From: Massilia sp. PDC64
GTDB lineage: Bacteria > Pseudomonadota > Gammaproteobacteria > Burkholderiales > Burkholderiaceae_D
Reading direction: 5' to 3'
Assembly: GCF_900101265.1 (NCBI RefSeq)
Contig: NZ_FMZS01000002.1
Span: forward strand, 124,001-188,000
DNA length: 64,000 nt
Part shown: positions 49,701 through 58,411 of the stretch, in pieces
Numbering within the stretch: the stretch's first letter is position 1
How the letters are laid out: the number at the start of each line of letters is the position of its first letter
Program-made: the position numbers and the translations under genes
The notes under the pieces: generated by a model
Told to the model about the DNA's origin: nothing
The model's database searches: none
Seen by the model: only the letters and a program-made list of their open reading frames with translations

Positions 49701-50288
49701 GGACTGCGCATCGTCCAGCGCCTTCACGACCCGGTGCGCGGCGGCCGCGAAGGACGACAGTTCCGCCAGCAGGCGTGCATCCTCGGCATCGAAGTGCCGC
49801 TCGGGATCGTGGGCGATCACCCACACCGTGCCGATCGGCTGGTCGTCGATCGCCCAGGGTACGAGCAGGCATTCGAGCAGCGCGGGACCGTCGCAGCGCA
49901 GCGAGGCGAAGCGGCGCGCCGGCCCGTCGAACAGCAGCGTCGTGTTGCGTTCGACGACGACGCCGCACGGGCTGTTCGCGCGCGGCACCGTGGCGCCGGC
50001 GAGGCTCGCGTAGGCGCCTGCCATCGCGTGCCAGCGGAACACGTCCCCATGTGTGCCCGGCTCCAGGATGCTGACGCCGGCCGTGCCGGCGCGGCACAGC
50101 TGCAGCGCGAGTTCGGCGAGCCGCTGCAATACGCCGCGCGGATGGGTCACGAGCTCCTGGCTGAGCAGCGTGAGGGCGCGACTTTCCGCGCGGTGGTCGG
50201 CCGCACGCACCGGACGGCGTGCGAGTTCGTGCGTGATCAAGACTTCGTCGAGCGTCGCCTCGACATTGCCCGTGTCGTTATGCGTCAT
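46695..50288 (-). CDS. Large hybrid histidine kinase with four GAF domains
   Basis: 1197 residues. GAF1 (~30-190), GAF2 (~215-350), GAF3 (~375-525), PAS (~545-665), GAF4 (~675-815), HisKA with His in LATLAHELRNPLAPISNAIQ, HATPase (LVNNAAKYT, DNGRGIP, DGLGIGLAIV) and a receiver (LVVDDNADAADTLALL; Asp in LLDLGMPEMDGF). No membrane segment. N-terminal motif DEVLITHELARRPVRA matches the kinase at 39462-42029, so they are paralogues with a shared unexplained N-terminal element. Confidence 0.92.
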   Translation of the reverse strand: MTHNDTGNVEATLDEVLITHELARRPVRAADHRAESRALTLLSQELVTHPRGVLQRLAELALQLCRAGTAGVSILEPGTHGDVFRWHAMAGAYASLAGATVPRANSPCGVVVERNTTLLFDGPARRFASLRCDGPALLECLLVPWAIDDQPIGTVWVIAHDPERHFDAEDARLLAELSSFAAAAHRVVKALDDAQSATQVDRHLATLRHHVETRTSGSAEAALLSSPAILRPLLELHVAPPGQADLPAALAPVLNRACALAGAAYGRIELDAGPDAARAIVALRTHGAAAGYRNDVVPVARAAATDAPYALPLAAHDGTELGTLRLALARPPAADGSGLLDLLARTAAGAIERHRSHAARRDDERRQAFLLRLNDTLRPLADPRRIQEEAARELRAHLAVDRIGYAADCGDGEHVIVTHADGTSASAFGGRLRYADYGPSLLAALRTGRPVVRPDILSDPELDADARQAHAALGALSVADVPLVKDGRLVAILFAHHGRARAWSDADLAVMQETAERTWAAVERAQAQAEREAAHVELMRQSRFVATTLDALPDFVYAFDRSHRFVYVNRAMEELYGMAAGALVGRSFADLDFPSDLAARLDGHLDTIFRTGVTIQDEVYFTSPTGTSAYFQFRWGPVLAEDGSVEQVVGVSRDTTGRRMLEARLRESEERAAFLLRLSDAMRSLDDADAIETTATRMVAAHLGASRVLIGEFEEGRVHIRRDHVDGVASLAGTYPLPALGVRALAAFERGEPFVVEDTARDPHMDRITRAGWISVGIASHVGVGLYSGGRVAGVFCVHHAAPRHWNAAEVNLVREAAERTWAAIERVRAEQALKEADRRKDEFLATLAHELRNPLAPISNAIQLMRRADNRDAADRLTGIVERQVRQIVKLVDDLMEIARISRGKIELDRHALALADIVRDAVEASRPQVERAGHVLDVTVPDESLVVHGDAVRLTQVLTNLVNNAAKYTDTGGRIELLARREGAAVALRVRDNGRGIPAAQLPHVFDMFAQPHLGNRGDGDGLGIGLAIVRKLVEMHDGTVEAHSAGPGCGSEFVVRLPLLHDTAPDDDAATTCTALAGHRVLVVDDNADAADTLALLLDTHGARARAVYGGPAALAALPGFAPTVVLLDLGMPEMDGFDVARAIRAEGHAHVRIVALTGWGQQADRERTRAAGFDHHLTKPVDLGALAAWLGNG

Positions 50289-50454
50289 GTCTTCTCGTCC
50301 GTTGTTATTCCGGGCAGACTCTGCGCGGCTGAGCCGCGAACGGGAAGAATAGGGTCAGATTGTTTCGCAGGGCAAGCGAAAGATGAGTTTTCGTGAGATT
50401 TTGTTTAACCAGTGTTGCCGATGCGACGATTCGAATTCCGCATGGAAATGAAGA

Positions 50455-50477
50455 GCCGTCCGCGCCATGCGGACGGT
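50455..50477 (-). terminator. Probable terminator after the aldehyde oxidoreductase operon
   Basis: Stem GCCGTCCGC / GCGGACGGT with loop GCCAT lies just downstream (minus direction) of the molybdenum-subunit stop. The minus-strand tail (CTCTTCATTT) is only weakly T-rich. Confidence 0.45.
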
Positions 50478-50482
50478 CATTT

Positions 50483-52783
50483 TTACTTGCCGACCGGCAC
50501 TTCGTGATCGCCCAGCAGCAGCTTGTCGGGCGTGATGGGCGTCGTGCGCAGGCGCTTGCCGGTGGCGTGGAACACGGCGTTGGCGACGGCCGCCGCCACG
50601 CCCACGATGCCGATCTCGCCGACGCCCTTCGCGCCGAGCTGCCTGCTGACGATGCGGTCTTCCTCGTCCGCGAAGATTACGTCGATGGCGTGGATGTCCT
50701 TGTTCACCGCGACGTGGTACTCGGCGTAATTGTGGTTCATGAAGCGGCCGAGGCGGTGGTCCGTGAACGTCTCTTCGTGCAGCGCCTGGCTGATGCCCCA
50801 CACGACGGCGCCGCTGACCTGGCTCGCGGCCGTCTTCGTATTGATGATGCGCCCGGCCGCGACGGCGGAGACGGCCCGCGTGACGCGTACCATGCCGAGC
50901 CGCTCGTTCACGCGCACCTCGACGAACACGGCCGAGTGCACGGCGCGCGAAAACTTGCGCTGCTTGAGCATCTGCGGCGTCATGAGGTATTTTTCCTCGA
51001 TGCGGTCGCGCCCCGCCCGCGCCAGCAGGCTTGTCAGCGGGATGCCCTGGTCCGGCTGCCCGTGCGGGTGGATGCGGCCGTCGGCGAAGTCCACGTCCTT
51101 GAGCTTCAGGCCCTTGAACGCGGGTTCCTTTTGCGCCAGTTTCAACAGCGCCGCCTTCAGCTTGTCGCAGGCACCGGCCACGCCGCCGCCCACGGTCGTC
51201 ACGTGCGACGAGCCGCCTTCCACCGGTGCCAGCGGCAGGGTGGAATCGCCCAGCTGGAACGTCACCTGCTCGAGCGGCAGGCCGAGGCGCTCGGCCGCGA
51301 TCATCGCCATCACCGTGTACGTGCCGGTGCCGATGTCGGAGGCGGCGCTCGACACGACGAGGCGCCCGTCCGCGTGCAGCACGGCCGACACGCGTGCGAT
51401 CATCACGAGCGAATCCCAGATGCCCGTCGCCATGCCCCAGCCGATCAACTCGTCGCCGTCGCGCATCGAACGGGGCTCGATGGGCCGGTCCTTCCAGCCG
51501 AAGCGCTCGGCCCCGAGCCGGTAGCACTGGCGCAGTTCCTTGCTGGAGAACGGCTTGTCTTCCAGGTGGTTGTGCTCCGCGTAGTTCTTCAGGCGGAAGT
51601 CGAGAGGATCCATGCGCAGCGCGTACGCCAGTTCGTCCATCGCCACTTCCAGCGCGTGCACGCCGTGCGCGGCGCCCGGCGCGCGCATGTCGATCGGTGT
51701 CGCGCGGTCCTGCTCGACGAGCTTGTAGCCAAGGTGGATGTTGTCGCAGGCGTACAGCTGCCCGGACCAGTTGACGACGACCTCCACGTAGTCTTCCAGG
51801 CGCGACGTCTCCTGGATCGCTTCGTGCCACACGGCCTGCAACTTGCCGTCGCGGTCGGCCGCCAGCTTGATCCTGTGCCACGTCTCGGGCCGGTGGCCGA
51901 AGCTGAACATCTGCTGGCGCGTGAGCACGACGCGCACGGAGCGCTTCAGCTTCAGGGCGCCCATCACGGCCAGCGGCAGCTGATACTGCGGACGCAGGCC
52001 GGACCCGAACGCGCCGCCCACGTACGGGTTGCGCACCGTGACCTTGCTTTTCGACAGCCCGAACACGTGCGACACGTACCAGCGGCTGTTCTGCGAACTC
52101 TGGGTCTTGTCGTAGATGGTCAGGTGGCCGTCCTCGCCGTACACGACGGTGGAGGCGAATATCTCCATCGGGTTGTGGTGCTCGACGGCGTTGTAGTACT
52201 CCGCCTCGATTTTTACAGGCGCCGCGTCGAACGCCTGGTCGGCGTCGCCTTTGCTGCCAGGCGGCGTGAAGCCGGCCTTCATCGGCCGTGGTTTATAGGC
52301 CTTGTTCAGGGTCGCGAGCAGGTTCGTATCGTGTTCCTCGATGTCGTACGTGACGCGCACGAGGCTCGCCGCGTGGCGCGCCGCCTCGAACGTCTCGGCC
52401 ACGACGAGCGCCACCGGCTGGCCGCTCCAGAACACGCGGTCCGAGAACAGGGGCCGGAACGGCGAGCCGCCGGGGGCCGTCATGTCCTTGTACGCGAGGT
52501 CGTTGCCGCGCATCCTGGGCCGGTTCTCGTGCGTGATCACGTCGATCACGCCGGGTACGCCCAGCGCGGCCTGCGCATCGATGGTCTTGATGCGGCCGCG
52601 CGCGACGGTGCCGCTGACGACGACGCCATACGCGAGGTCCGGTGCCGGGATCTCGGCCGCGTAATGCGCCGCGCCCGTCACCTTGGCGCGGCCGTCGATG
52701 CGCGACACGGCCATGCCGCTGTGCACGCGGCCCGTGCCGTCGGGGGCAGTCGGCGTGCGCAGGTCGGGGATCAGGTCGGTCAT
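50483..52783 (-). CDS. Aldehyde oxidoreductase, molybdenum-cofactor subunit (PaoC-like)
   Basis: 766 residues from ATG 52783. Xanthine-dehydrogenase-family large subunit: RIDGRAKVTGAAHYAAEIPA at the N-terminus, NPYVGGAFGSGLRP, DMRAPGAAHGVHALEVAMDE, DIGTGTYTVMAMIAAERL and the catalytic Glu in KGVGEIGIVG. Binds the molybdenum cofactor and hydroxylates aldehydes or N-heterocycles. Last gene of the three-subunit operon; start overlaps the FAD-subunit stop. No maturation factor gene is next to it. Confidence 0.9.
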   Translation of the reverse strand: MTDLIPDLRTPTAPDGTGRVHSGMAVSRIDGRAKVTGAAHYAAEIPAPDLAYGVVVSGTVARGRIKTIDAQAALGVPGVIDVITHENRPRMRGNDLAYKDMTAPGGSPFRPLFSDRVFWSGQPVALVVAETFEAARHAASLVRVTYDIEEHDTNLLATLNKAYKPRPMKAGFTPPGSKGDADQAFDAAPVKIEAEYYNAVEHHNPMEIFASTVVYGEDGHLTIYDKTQSSQNSRWYVSHVFGLSKSKVTVRNPYVGGAFGSGLRPQYQLPLAVMGALKLKRSVRVVLTRQQMFSFGHRPETWHRIKLAADRDGKLQAVWHEAIQETSRLEDYVEVVVNWSGQLYACDNIHLGYKLVEQDRATPIDMRAPGAAHGVHALEVAMDELAYALRMDPLDFRLKNYAEHNHLEDKPFSSKELRQCYRLGAERFGWKDRPIEPRSMRDGDELIGWGMATGIWDSLVMIARVSAVLHADGRLVVSSAASDIGTGTYTVMAMIAAERLGLPLEQVTFQLGDSTLPLAPVEGGSSHVTTVGGGVAGACDKLKAALLKLAQKEPAFKGLKLKDVDFADGRIHPHGQPDQGIPLTSLLARAGRDRIEEKYLMTPQMLKQRKFSRAVHSAVFVEVRVNERLGMVRVTRAVSAVAAGRIINTKTAASQVSGAVVWGISQALHEETFTDHRLGRFMNHNYAEYHVAVNKDIHAIDVIFADEEDRIVSRQLGAKGVGEIGIVGVAAAVANAVFHATGKRLRTTPITPDKLLLGDHEVPVGK

Positions 52784-53778
52784 CGTTGATCTCCCTTCCG
52801 TGCGGCGTTCGTCAACGCCTGGACGATGGCATTGCGCGCCAGCGGTATCTTGAAGTCGTTCTGGCCATAGCCGCGCGCGCCGCGCAGGATGCGCTCGGCC
52901 GCCTGCTCGAACGCGGTCTCGCCGGCAGGCCGGCCGACGAGCAGGTCTTCCGCTTCCTCGACCCGCCACGGCTTGTGCGCGACGCCGCCCAGCGCGATGC
53001 GGGCCGCGCGCACGGTGCCGTCCGCGGCGAGGTCCAGCGCGGCCGCCACCGACACGAGGGCGAATGCGTACGACAGCCGGTCGCGCACCTTCACGTAGTC
53101 GAAGCGCTGCGCGAAGCGGTGCGCGTCCGGAAGCATGATATGTGTGACCAGCTCGCCGGGTCGCAGGGTGCTGTCGATGTCCGGCGTGTCGCCCGGCAGG
53201 CGGTGGAAGTCGGCGAAGGGGATCGCGCGCTCGCCGTTCGCCGCGCGCACGTGCACGGTCGCGTCGAGCGCGCGCAGGGCCACGCACATGTCGGATGGAT
53301 GCGTGGCGATGCATTGCGCGCTCGTGCCGAGGATCGCGAGCTGGCGGTTGATGCCGGCCCTGGCGGGGCAGCCCGTGCCCGGCTCGCGCTTGTTGCATGG
53401 CGTGCCCACGTCGTAGAAATAGACGCAGCGGGTGCGCTGCAGCAGGTTGCCGCCGTTCGTCGCCATGTTGCGCAGCTGGGGCGACGCGCCGGCCAGGATC
53501 GCGGCGGCCAGCAACGGATAGCGCTCCTGCACGAGCGGGTGGGACGCCGTGTCCGCGTTGCGGGCGAGGGCGCCGAGGCGCAGGCCCGTGCCGTCAGCCT
53601 CGATCGTATCGAGGCCCGCGATCGGGTTGATATCGACGAGGCCCGTAGGCTTCATCACTCCCTCCTTCATGAGATCGAGAAGATTCGTGCCGCCGGCAAC
53701 CGGACGCGCGCCCGGCGCGGCAAGGGCGGCCAGCGCGGCGTCCACGTCCGCGGGCTGCGTGAAGGCGAACGGGTTCAT
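52780..53778 (-). CDS. Aldehyde oxidoreductase, FAD subunit with extra [4Fe-4S] site (PaoB-like)
   Basis: 332 residues. FAD-binding pattern FTQPADVDAALAALAAPGAR, RPVAGGTNLLDLMKEGV and NMATNGGNLLQRTRC. Between, the four-Cys region CVYFYDVGTPCNKREPGTGC and QCIATHPSD marks the [4Fe-4S] cluster found in PaoB-type subunits and absent from ordinary xanthine dehydrogenases. Transfers electrons from the molybdenum subunit via iron-sulfur clusters to FAD. Coupled on both sides by ATGA. Confidence 0.9.
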   Translation of the reverse strand: MNPFAFTQPADVDAALAALAAPGARPVAGGTNLLDLMKEGVMKPTGLVDINPIAGLDTIEADGTGLRLGALARNADTASHPLVQERYPLLAAAILAGASPQLRNMATNGGNLLQRTRCVYFYDVGTPCNKREPGTGCPARAGINRQLAILGTSAQCIATHPSDMCVALRALDATVHVRAANGERAIPFADFHRLPGDTPDIDSTLRPGELVTHIMLPDAHRFAQRFDYVKVRDRLSYAFALVSVAAALDLAADGTVRAARIALGGVAHKPWRVEEAEDLLVGRPAGETAFEQAAERILRGARGYGQNDFKIPLARNAIVQALTNAARKGDQR

Positions 53779-54254
53779 GGCGCGATCCCCATCACGTCGC
53801 ACACGGCCCGCGCGATCTGCGGATACGCGCCGCAGCGGCACACGTTCCCGCTCATCAGTTCGCGTACGTCGTCGACCGTCTTCGCCTGGCCTTCGGCGAC
53901 GAGGCCGGCCGCCGAACAGATCTGGCCCGGCGTGCAGTAGCCGCACTGGAAGGCGTCGTGGTCGATGAACGCCTGCTGCAGCGGATGCAGCGCGTCGCCA
54001 TCGGCCAGGCCCTCGATCGTCGTGACCTCGTGGTCGTTCTGCATGACGGCCAGGGTGAGGCAGGCATTGATGCGGCGGCCGTCCAGCAGCACCGTGCACG
54101 CGCCGCACTGGCCGTGGTCGCAGCCTTTCTTGGTGCCGGTGAGACCGGCGCGTTCGCGCAGCAGGTCGAGCAGCGTCACCGTGGATTCGACGTCGAATGC
54201 GCGGTCCTGTCCGTTGATGCGCAGGCGGATGGGGTACTGCCGGTAAACGTCCAT
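53775..54254 (-). CDS. Aldehyde oxidoreductase, [2Fe-2S] subunit
   Basis: 159 residues. Ferredoxin-type cluster CDHGQCGACTVLLDG near residue 50 and the second all-alpha cluster domain CGYCTPGQICSAAG...GNVCRCGAYPQIARAV. No twin-arginine signal precedes it (MDVYRQYPIRLRINGQ), unlike PaoA, so the complex is probably cytoplasmic or the signal is on another subunit. First gene of the operon. Confidence 0.92.
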   Translation of the reverse strand: MDVYRQYPIRLRINGQDRAFDVESTVTLLDLLRERAGLTGTKKGCDHGQCGACTVLLDGRRINACLTLAVMQNDHEVTTIEGLADGDALHPLQQAFIDHDAFQCGYCTPGQICSAAGLVAEGQAKTVDDVRELMSGNVCRCGAYPQIARAVCDVMGIAP

Positions 54255-54551
54255 GGCCGTCCTTGTCGAGACAAAGCCCCCACCTTACGGTTCCGGTCGC
54301 GTCCGTTCGGTTAGGTCACACACACAATGTGATCGATCTGGCAATGCTGTGTGTCATTTGTGCAGCAGTTAGCATGGGTTTTGCATAAAAAGTGAATTCT
54401 CATCAATTATTTCGAAGTAGAATGTTTCCAAAGTTCTACAACGGAACGGCGTGTACCCGGAATGCAACGGTTGTGGCTGCAATGCACAGTTCGGTGATAA
54501 TCGGATAGAATTTGTCGCAAAGGCTGCGTGCTTCGCCGATCAAGGATGTCC
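54255..54551. other. Intergenic region, divergent promoters
   Basis: 297 bases between the aldehyde-oxidoreductase operon and a diguanylate cyclase. Contains TCACACACACAATGTGA (about 54317) and CTGTGTGTCATTTGTG (about 54348), which are partly inverted copies, and an AT-rich stretch with TAGAAT (54418-54423). The promoter elements are not certain. Confidence 0.4.
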
Positions 54552-56396
54552 ATGCTCAGTCAACAAGATCTCGCAGAAGAAGCACGTCTCCAGGCCTTGC
54601 ACGCGCTGGGGTTGCTCGATACGCCTCCCGAAGACCGGTTCGACCGGTTCACCCGCCTCGCCCTCGCCGCGTTCCACGTCCCCATCGCGCTCGTGTCGCT
54701 CGTCGACCGCGAGCGCCAGTGGCTCAAGTCGCATGCGGGCCTCGAGTACCGCGCGACGCCGCGCCCGCTCGCCTTCTGCAGCCACGCCATCGCCCTCGAC
54801 GACATGCTGGTCGTGCCCGACACGCTGGCCGACGAACGCTTCGTCGCGCATCCGCACGTGACGGGCGCGCCGGGCATCCGTTTCTACGCCGGCCAGCCGC
54901 TGCACAGCGTGGACGGCCAGCCGCTCGGCACCCTGTGCATCATCGACACGGCCTCGCGCACGTTCGGCGACGCCGACCGGCGCATGCTGTGCGACCTCGC
55001 GCAACTCGTGCAGGATGAATTGAACCGCGACGTGCTCGTCGCCGCGCGCACGCGCGAACTGCAGGACAAGAACGCCACCCTCGAGCTGACGATGCGCCTG
55101 CGCGAGACGGCCGAGCAGGCCCTGCGCCAGAAGCAGGAATTGCTGGACGCCGTGCTGGAAACGGTGGACGTGGGCGTGGTCGCCTGCGACGCCGACGGCC
55201 ACCTGATGCTGTTCAACCGCGCGGCGCGCGCCTTCCACGGCCTCGACGCGGACAGCGCGCTGCCGCAGGCCGGCTGGCCCGCCCGTTACGATCTGTATGG
55301 CGAGGACGGCATCACGCCGCTCGCCCCCGCCGACATCCCGCTCGCGCGCGCGCTGCGCGGCGAGCGCGTGATCGACGCCGGGATGACGATCCACGTGCCG
55401 GGCGAAGCGCCGCGCCACCTGCTGGCGAGCGGACGCGCGCTGCACGGCACGGGCGGCGAGCCGCTGGGCGCCGTCGTCGCGATGAAGGACGTGACGGAAC
55501 TGGACGCGTCGCGCGCGCGCCTGGCCGAGAGCGGCGAGTGGCTGCGCACCATCGCCGACAACGTGCCGGCGCTGATCGCCTATGTCGACACGGACCTGCG
55601 CTACCGCTTCGCCAACGAGCGCTATCGCGAATGGTTCGGTGTGAAGACGGCCGACATGATCGGCAAGACGGTGCCGGAGGCGATGGGCGAGGCGTTCTAC
55701 GCGCCGCGCCGCGAAGCGCTGGAGCGCTGCCTGGCCGGGCACGCGTCGCACCTGGAGATCGAGGAACAGCGCCGCGGCCGCACGCGCGTGGTCAGCTCCA
55801 CGTACCTGCCGCACGTGCGCGACGGCGTCGTGCAGGGCATCTATGTGCTGTCGACGGATGCGACGTCCGCGCGCGAATACGAGCGCCAGCTGCACGCGCT
55901 CGCCCATTCCGACCACCTGACCGGCCTGCCGAACCGGCGCAGCTACGAGGAGCGCTTCGCGCAGGCCGTCGCGCGCGCCCGCCGCGGCGCGACGCCGCTG
56001 GCGCTGGCCTACCTCGACGTCGACCACTTCAAGCAGATCAACGACAGCCTCGGACATGCGGTGGGCGACGCCGTGCTGCGCGAGTTCGCGCGCCGCCTCG
56101 GCGCGACGGTGCGCGCCACGGACACGGTGGCGCGCCTGGCCGGCGACGAATTCGTCATCGTGCTGGAGCAGGTTGGTTCGCCGCTGGAATGCGAACGCAT
56201 CGCGGCCAAGCTGCTCGACGCGATTCGCGTGCCGTTCGCGGTGGACGGTCGCACGCTGACGGTCACGAGCAGCATCGGCATCGCGTGGAGCGCGCGGCCG
56301 GAGCAGGCTGCGCTGGCCCATGCGGCGGACGACGGGTTGTACCGGTCCAAGCACGCGGGGCGCGATACGGTGTCCGTGCTCGTCGTGGGCAACTGA
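54552..56396 (+). CDS. GAF-PAS-PAS-GGDEF diguanylate cyclase
   Basis: 614 residues from ATG 54552 (AAGGA upstream). GAF (~25-165: DRFTRLALAAFHVPIALVSL, FCSHAI, GTLCIIDT), coiled region, PAS (~205-320), PAS (~330-440) and GGDEF (~455-610). The active site is AGDEF with RATD (RxxD) five residues before, so both catalysis and product inhibition are plausible. Cytosolic, no membrane segment. Diguanylate cyclase making c-di-GMP from GTP. Confidence 0.88.
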   Translation: MLSQQDLAEEARLQALHALGLLDTPPEDRFDRFTRLALAAFHVPIALVSLVDRERQWLKSHAGLEYRATPRPLAFCSHAIALDDMLVVPDTLADERFVAHPHVTGAPGIRFYAGQPLHSVDGQPLGTLCIIDTASRTFGDADRRMLCDLAQLVQDELNRDVLVAARTRELQDKNATLELTMRLRETAEQALRQKQELLDAVLETVDVGVVACDADGHLMLFNRAARAFHGLDADSALPQAGWPARYDLYGEDGITPLAPADIPLARALRGERVIDAGMTIHVPGEAPRHLLASGRALHGTGGEPLGAVVAMKDVTELDASRARLAESGEWLRTIADNVPALIAYVDTDLRYRFANERYREWFGVKTADMIGKTVPEAMGEAFYAPRREALERCLAGHASHLEIEEQRRGRTRVVSSTYLPHVRDGVVQGIYVLSTDATSAREYERQLHALAHSDHLTGLPNRRSYEERFAQAVARARRGATPLALAYLDVDHFKQINDSLGHAVGDAVLREFARRLGATVRATDTVARLAGDEFVIVLEQVGSPLECERIAAKLLDAIRVPFAVDGRTLTVTSSIGIAWSARPEQAALAHAADDGLYRSKHAGRDTVSVLVVGN

Positions 56397-56466
56397 CCAC
56401 CTTTTTACAAAATCTTTACGGGACCGCCAGTACGATACCAGCCACGATCATTGCTGGAGAACCTGG

Positions 56467-58338
56467 TTGGATACGCAGAACAAGAACATGGCCGGCCTCG
56501 CGCTGGCCGCCATCGGCATCGTGTACGGCGACATCGGCACGAGCCCCCTGTATTCGCTGAAGACCGTCTTCGATCCCGCGCACGGACTGCCGCTCACGCG
56601 GGCCAACCTGGTCGGCGTCGTGTCGCTAATCTTCTGGGGACTGTCCGTCATCGTCTCGTTCAAGTACGTGACGCTCGTGCTGCGCGCCGACAACCGCGGC
56701 GAGGGCGGCATCATGGCCTTGCTGGCGCTCGCGCTGGGCGCCGTCGGGGACCGCAGGCGCATGCAGTTCGTGCTGCTGCTGATCGGCGTGTTCGGCGCGT
56801 CGCTGTTCTACGGCGACAGCGTGATCACGCCCGCGATCTCGGTGCTGTCCGCCGTCGAGGGTCTCGAGGTCGCGACGCCGGCGCTGGAGGCGTACGTCGT
56901 GCCGCTGACGATCGTCATCCTCGTCTGCCTGTACGCGGCGCAGCGCCACGGCACGGCGGGCATCGGCCGCTGGTTCGGGCCCGTCATGCTCGTGTGGTTC
57001 GCGGCGCTGGCGGCGATGGGCGTGCTGAACATCGTGCGCAGCCCCGGCATCCTCGTCGCGCTCAATCCGTGGCACGCCGTGCGCTTCTTCCTCGACAACC
57101 GCGGCATCGCCTTCCTCGCGCTGGGCGCGATCGTGCTGGCCTTCACGGGTGCGGAGGCGCTGTATGCGGACATGGGCCATTTCGGCCGCAAGCCGATCCG
57201 GCTTGCCTGGTTCGCCGTCGCCTTTCCGGCGCTCGCGCTGAACTACCTCGGGCAAGGCGGCCTGCTGCTCGCGCGGCCGGATGCGATCGCCAATCCGTTC
57301 TACCAGCAGCTGGGCAGCTGGAGCGTCTATCCGCTCGTCGTGCTGTCCACCATCGCCACCGTCATCGCGTCGCAGGCGACGATCTCGGGCACGTTCTCGA
57401 TGACGAAGGAAGCGATCGCGCTCGGCTTCCTGCCGCGCATGCGCACCGTGCACACGTCGGAGCGCGAGATCGGCCAGGTCTACCTGCCCGTCATCAACTG
57501 GCTGCAACTGATCGCCGTGCTGCTGGCCGTCGTCGGGTTCGGCTCGTCCGACGCGCTGGCGTCCGCGTACGGCATCGCTGTCACGGCGACGATGCTGGCG
57601 ACGACGATCCTCACGTATTTCGTGATCCGCTACCGCTGGCGCATGAACCTGCTGCTGTGCCTGGGCGCGACCGGCTTCTTCCTCGTGATCGACGCGGCGT
57701 TCTTTTCGGCGAACGTCCTCAAGATCCTGCACGGCGGCTGGTTCCCGCTGACGCTGGGCGTGCTGCTGTTCACGCTGATGCTCACGTGGCGCCGCGGCCG
57801 CGCGCAGATGTTCGAGAACCTGCAGAAGCACGCGATCCCGCTCGACGCTTTCCTCGAGTCACTGTTCATCGCGCCGCCGACGCGGGTGGCCGGCACGGCC
57901 ATCTTCCTGCGCGGCGAAAGCGATGGCGTGCCCCATGCGATGCTGCACAACCTGCTGCATAACAAGGTGCTGCACGAGCGCGTCGTCTTTCTCACCGTGC
58001 ACATCGCCGACGAACCGTATGTCGACGCGGCGTCCCGGATCCGCGTCACCGGCTTCGGACACGGCTGCCACCAGGTCGACGTGCGGTTCGGCTTCAAGGA
58101 CGAGCCGGACATTCCCGGCGTCCTCGACCAGTGCGCGGCGCACGGCCTGGCCTTCGACATGATGCAGACCTCGTTCTTCGTCGCGCGCCAGACAGTGATC
58201 TCGACGCCGGGCGGCGGCATGGCGCCGTGGCGCGAACACCTGTTCGTTGCGATGCAGCGCAACGCCCGCGACGCGGCCGACTATTACCGCATTCCCACCA
58301 ACCGGGTCATCGAACTGGGCACGCAGGTGGAAATCTAG
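56467..58338 (+). CDS. kup: Low-affinity potassium transporter Kup
   Basis: 623 residues. TTG start at 56467 is chosen because GGAG lies seven bases before it; the next ATG (56488) has none. The N-terminus AGLALAAIGIVYGDIGTSPL with YSLKTVFDP is the Kup/HAK signature; twelve hydrophobic segments follow, with GAEALYADMGHFGRKPIRLA, NYLGQGGLLL and QATISGTFSMTKEAI. Proton-coupled potassium uptake across the inner membrane, with the usual cytoplasmic tail. Confidence 0.95.
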   Translation: MDTQNKNMAGLALAAIGIVYGDIGTSPLYSLKTVFDPAHGLPLTRANLVGVVSLIFWGLSVIVSFKYVTLVLRADNRGEGGIMALLALALGAVGDRRRMQFVLLLIGVFGASLFYGDSVITPAISVLSAVEGLEVATPALEAYVVPLTIVILVCLYAAQRHGTAGIGRWFGPVMLVWFAALAAMGVLNIVRSPGILVALNPWHAVRFFLDNRGIAFLALGAIVLAFTGAEALYADMGHFGRKPIRLAWFAVAFPALALNYLGQGGLLLARPDAIANPFYQQLGSWSVYPLVVLSTIATVIASQATISGTFSMTKEAIALGFLPRMRTVHTSEREIGQVYLPVINWLQLIAVLLAVVGFGSSDALASAYGIAVTATMLATTILTYFVIRYRWRMNLLLCLGATGFFLVIDAAFFSANVLKILHGGWFPLTLGVLLFTLMLTWRRGRAQMFENLQKHAIPLDAFLESLFIAPPTRVAGTAIFLRGESDGVPHAMLHNLLHNKVLHERVVFLTVHIADEPYVDAASRIRVTGFGHGCHQVDVRFGFKDEPDIPGVLDQCAAHGLAFDMMQTSFFVARQTVISTPGGGMAPWREHLFVAMQRNARDAADYYRIPTNRVIELGTQVEI

Positions 58339-58411
58339 CGGCGCCGCTCGCGCAAAATGTGGACGGCGGCCGCCGACGCGGATAAGCTGGAGGCGGAGGG
58401 GATGTCGCACC

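Noticed and set aside
47244..50396. Open reading frame of 1050 codons on the plus strand
   Set aside because: It is antisense to the large hybrid kinase; its composition is Arg/Ala/His-rich without motifs, and high GC explains the openness.
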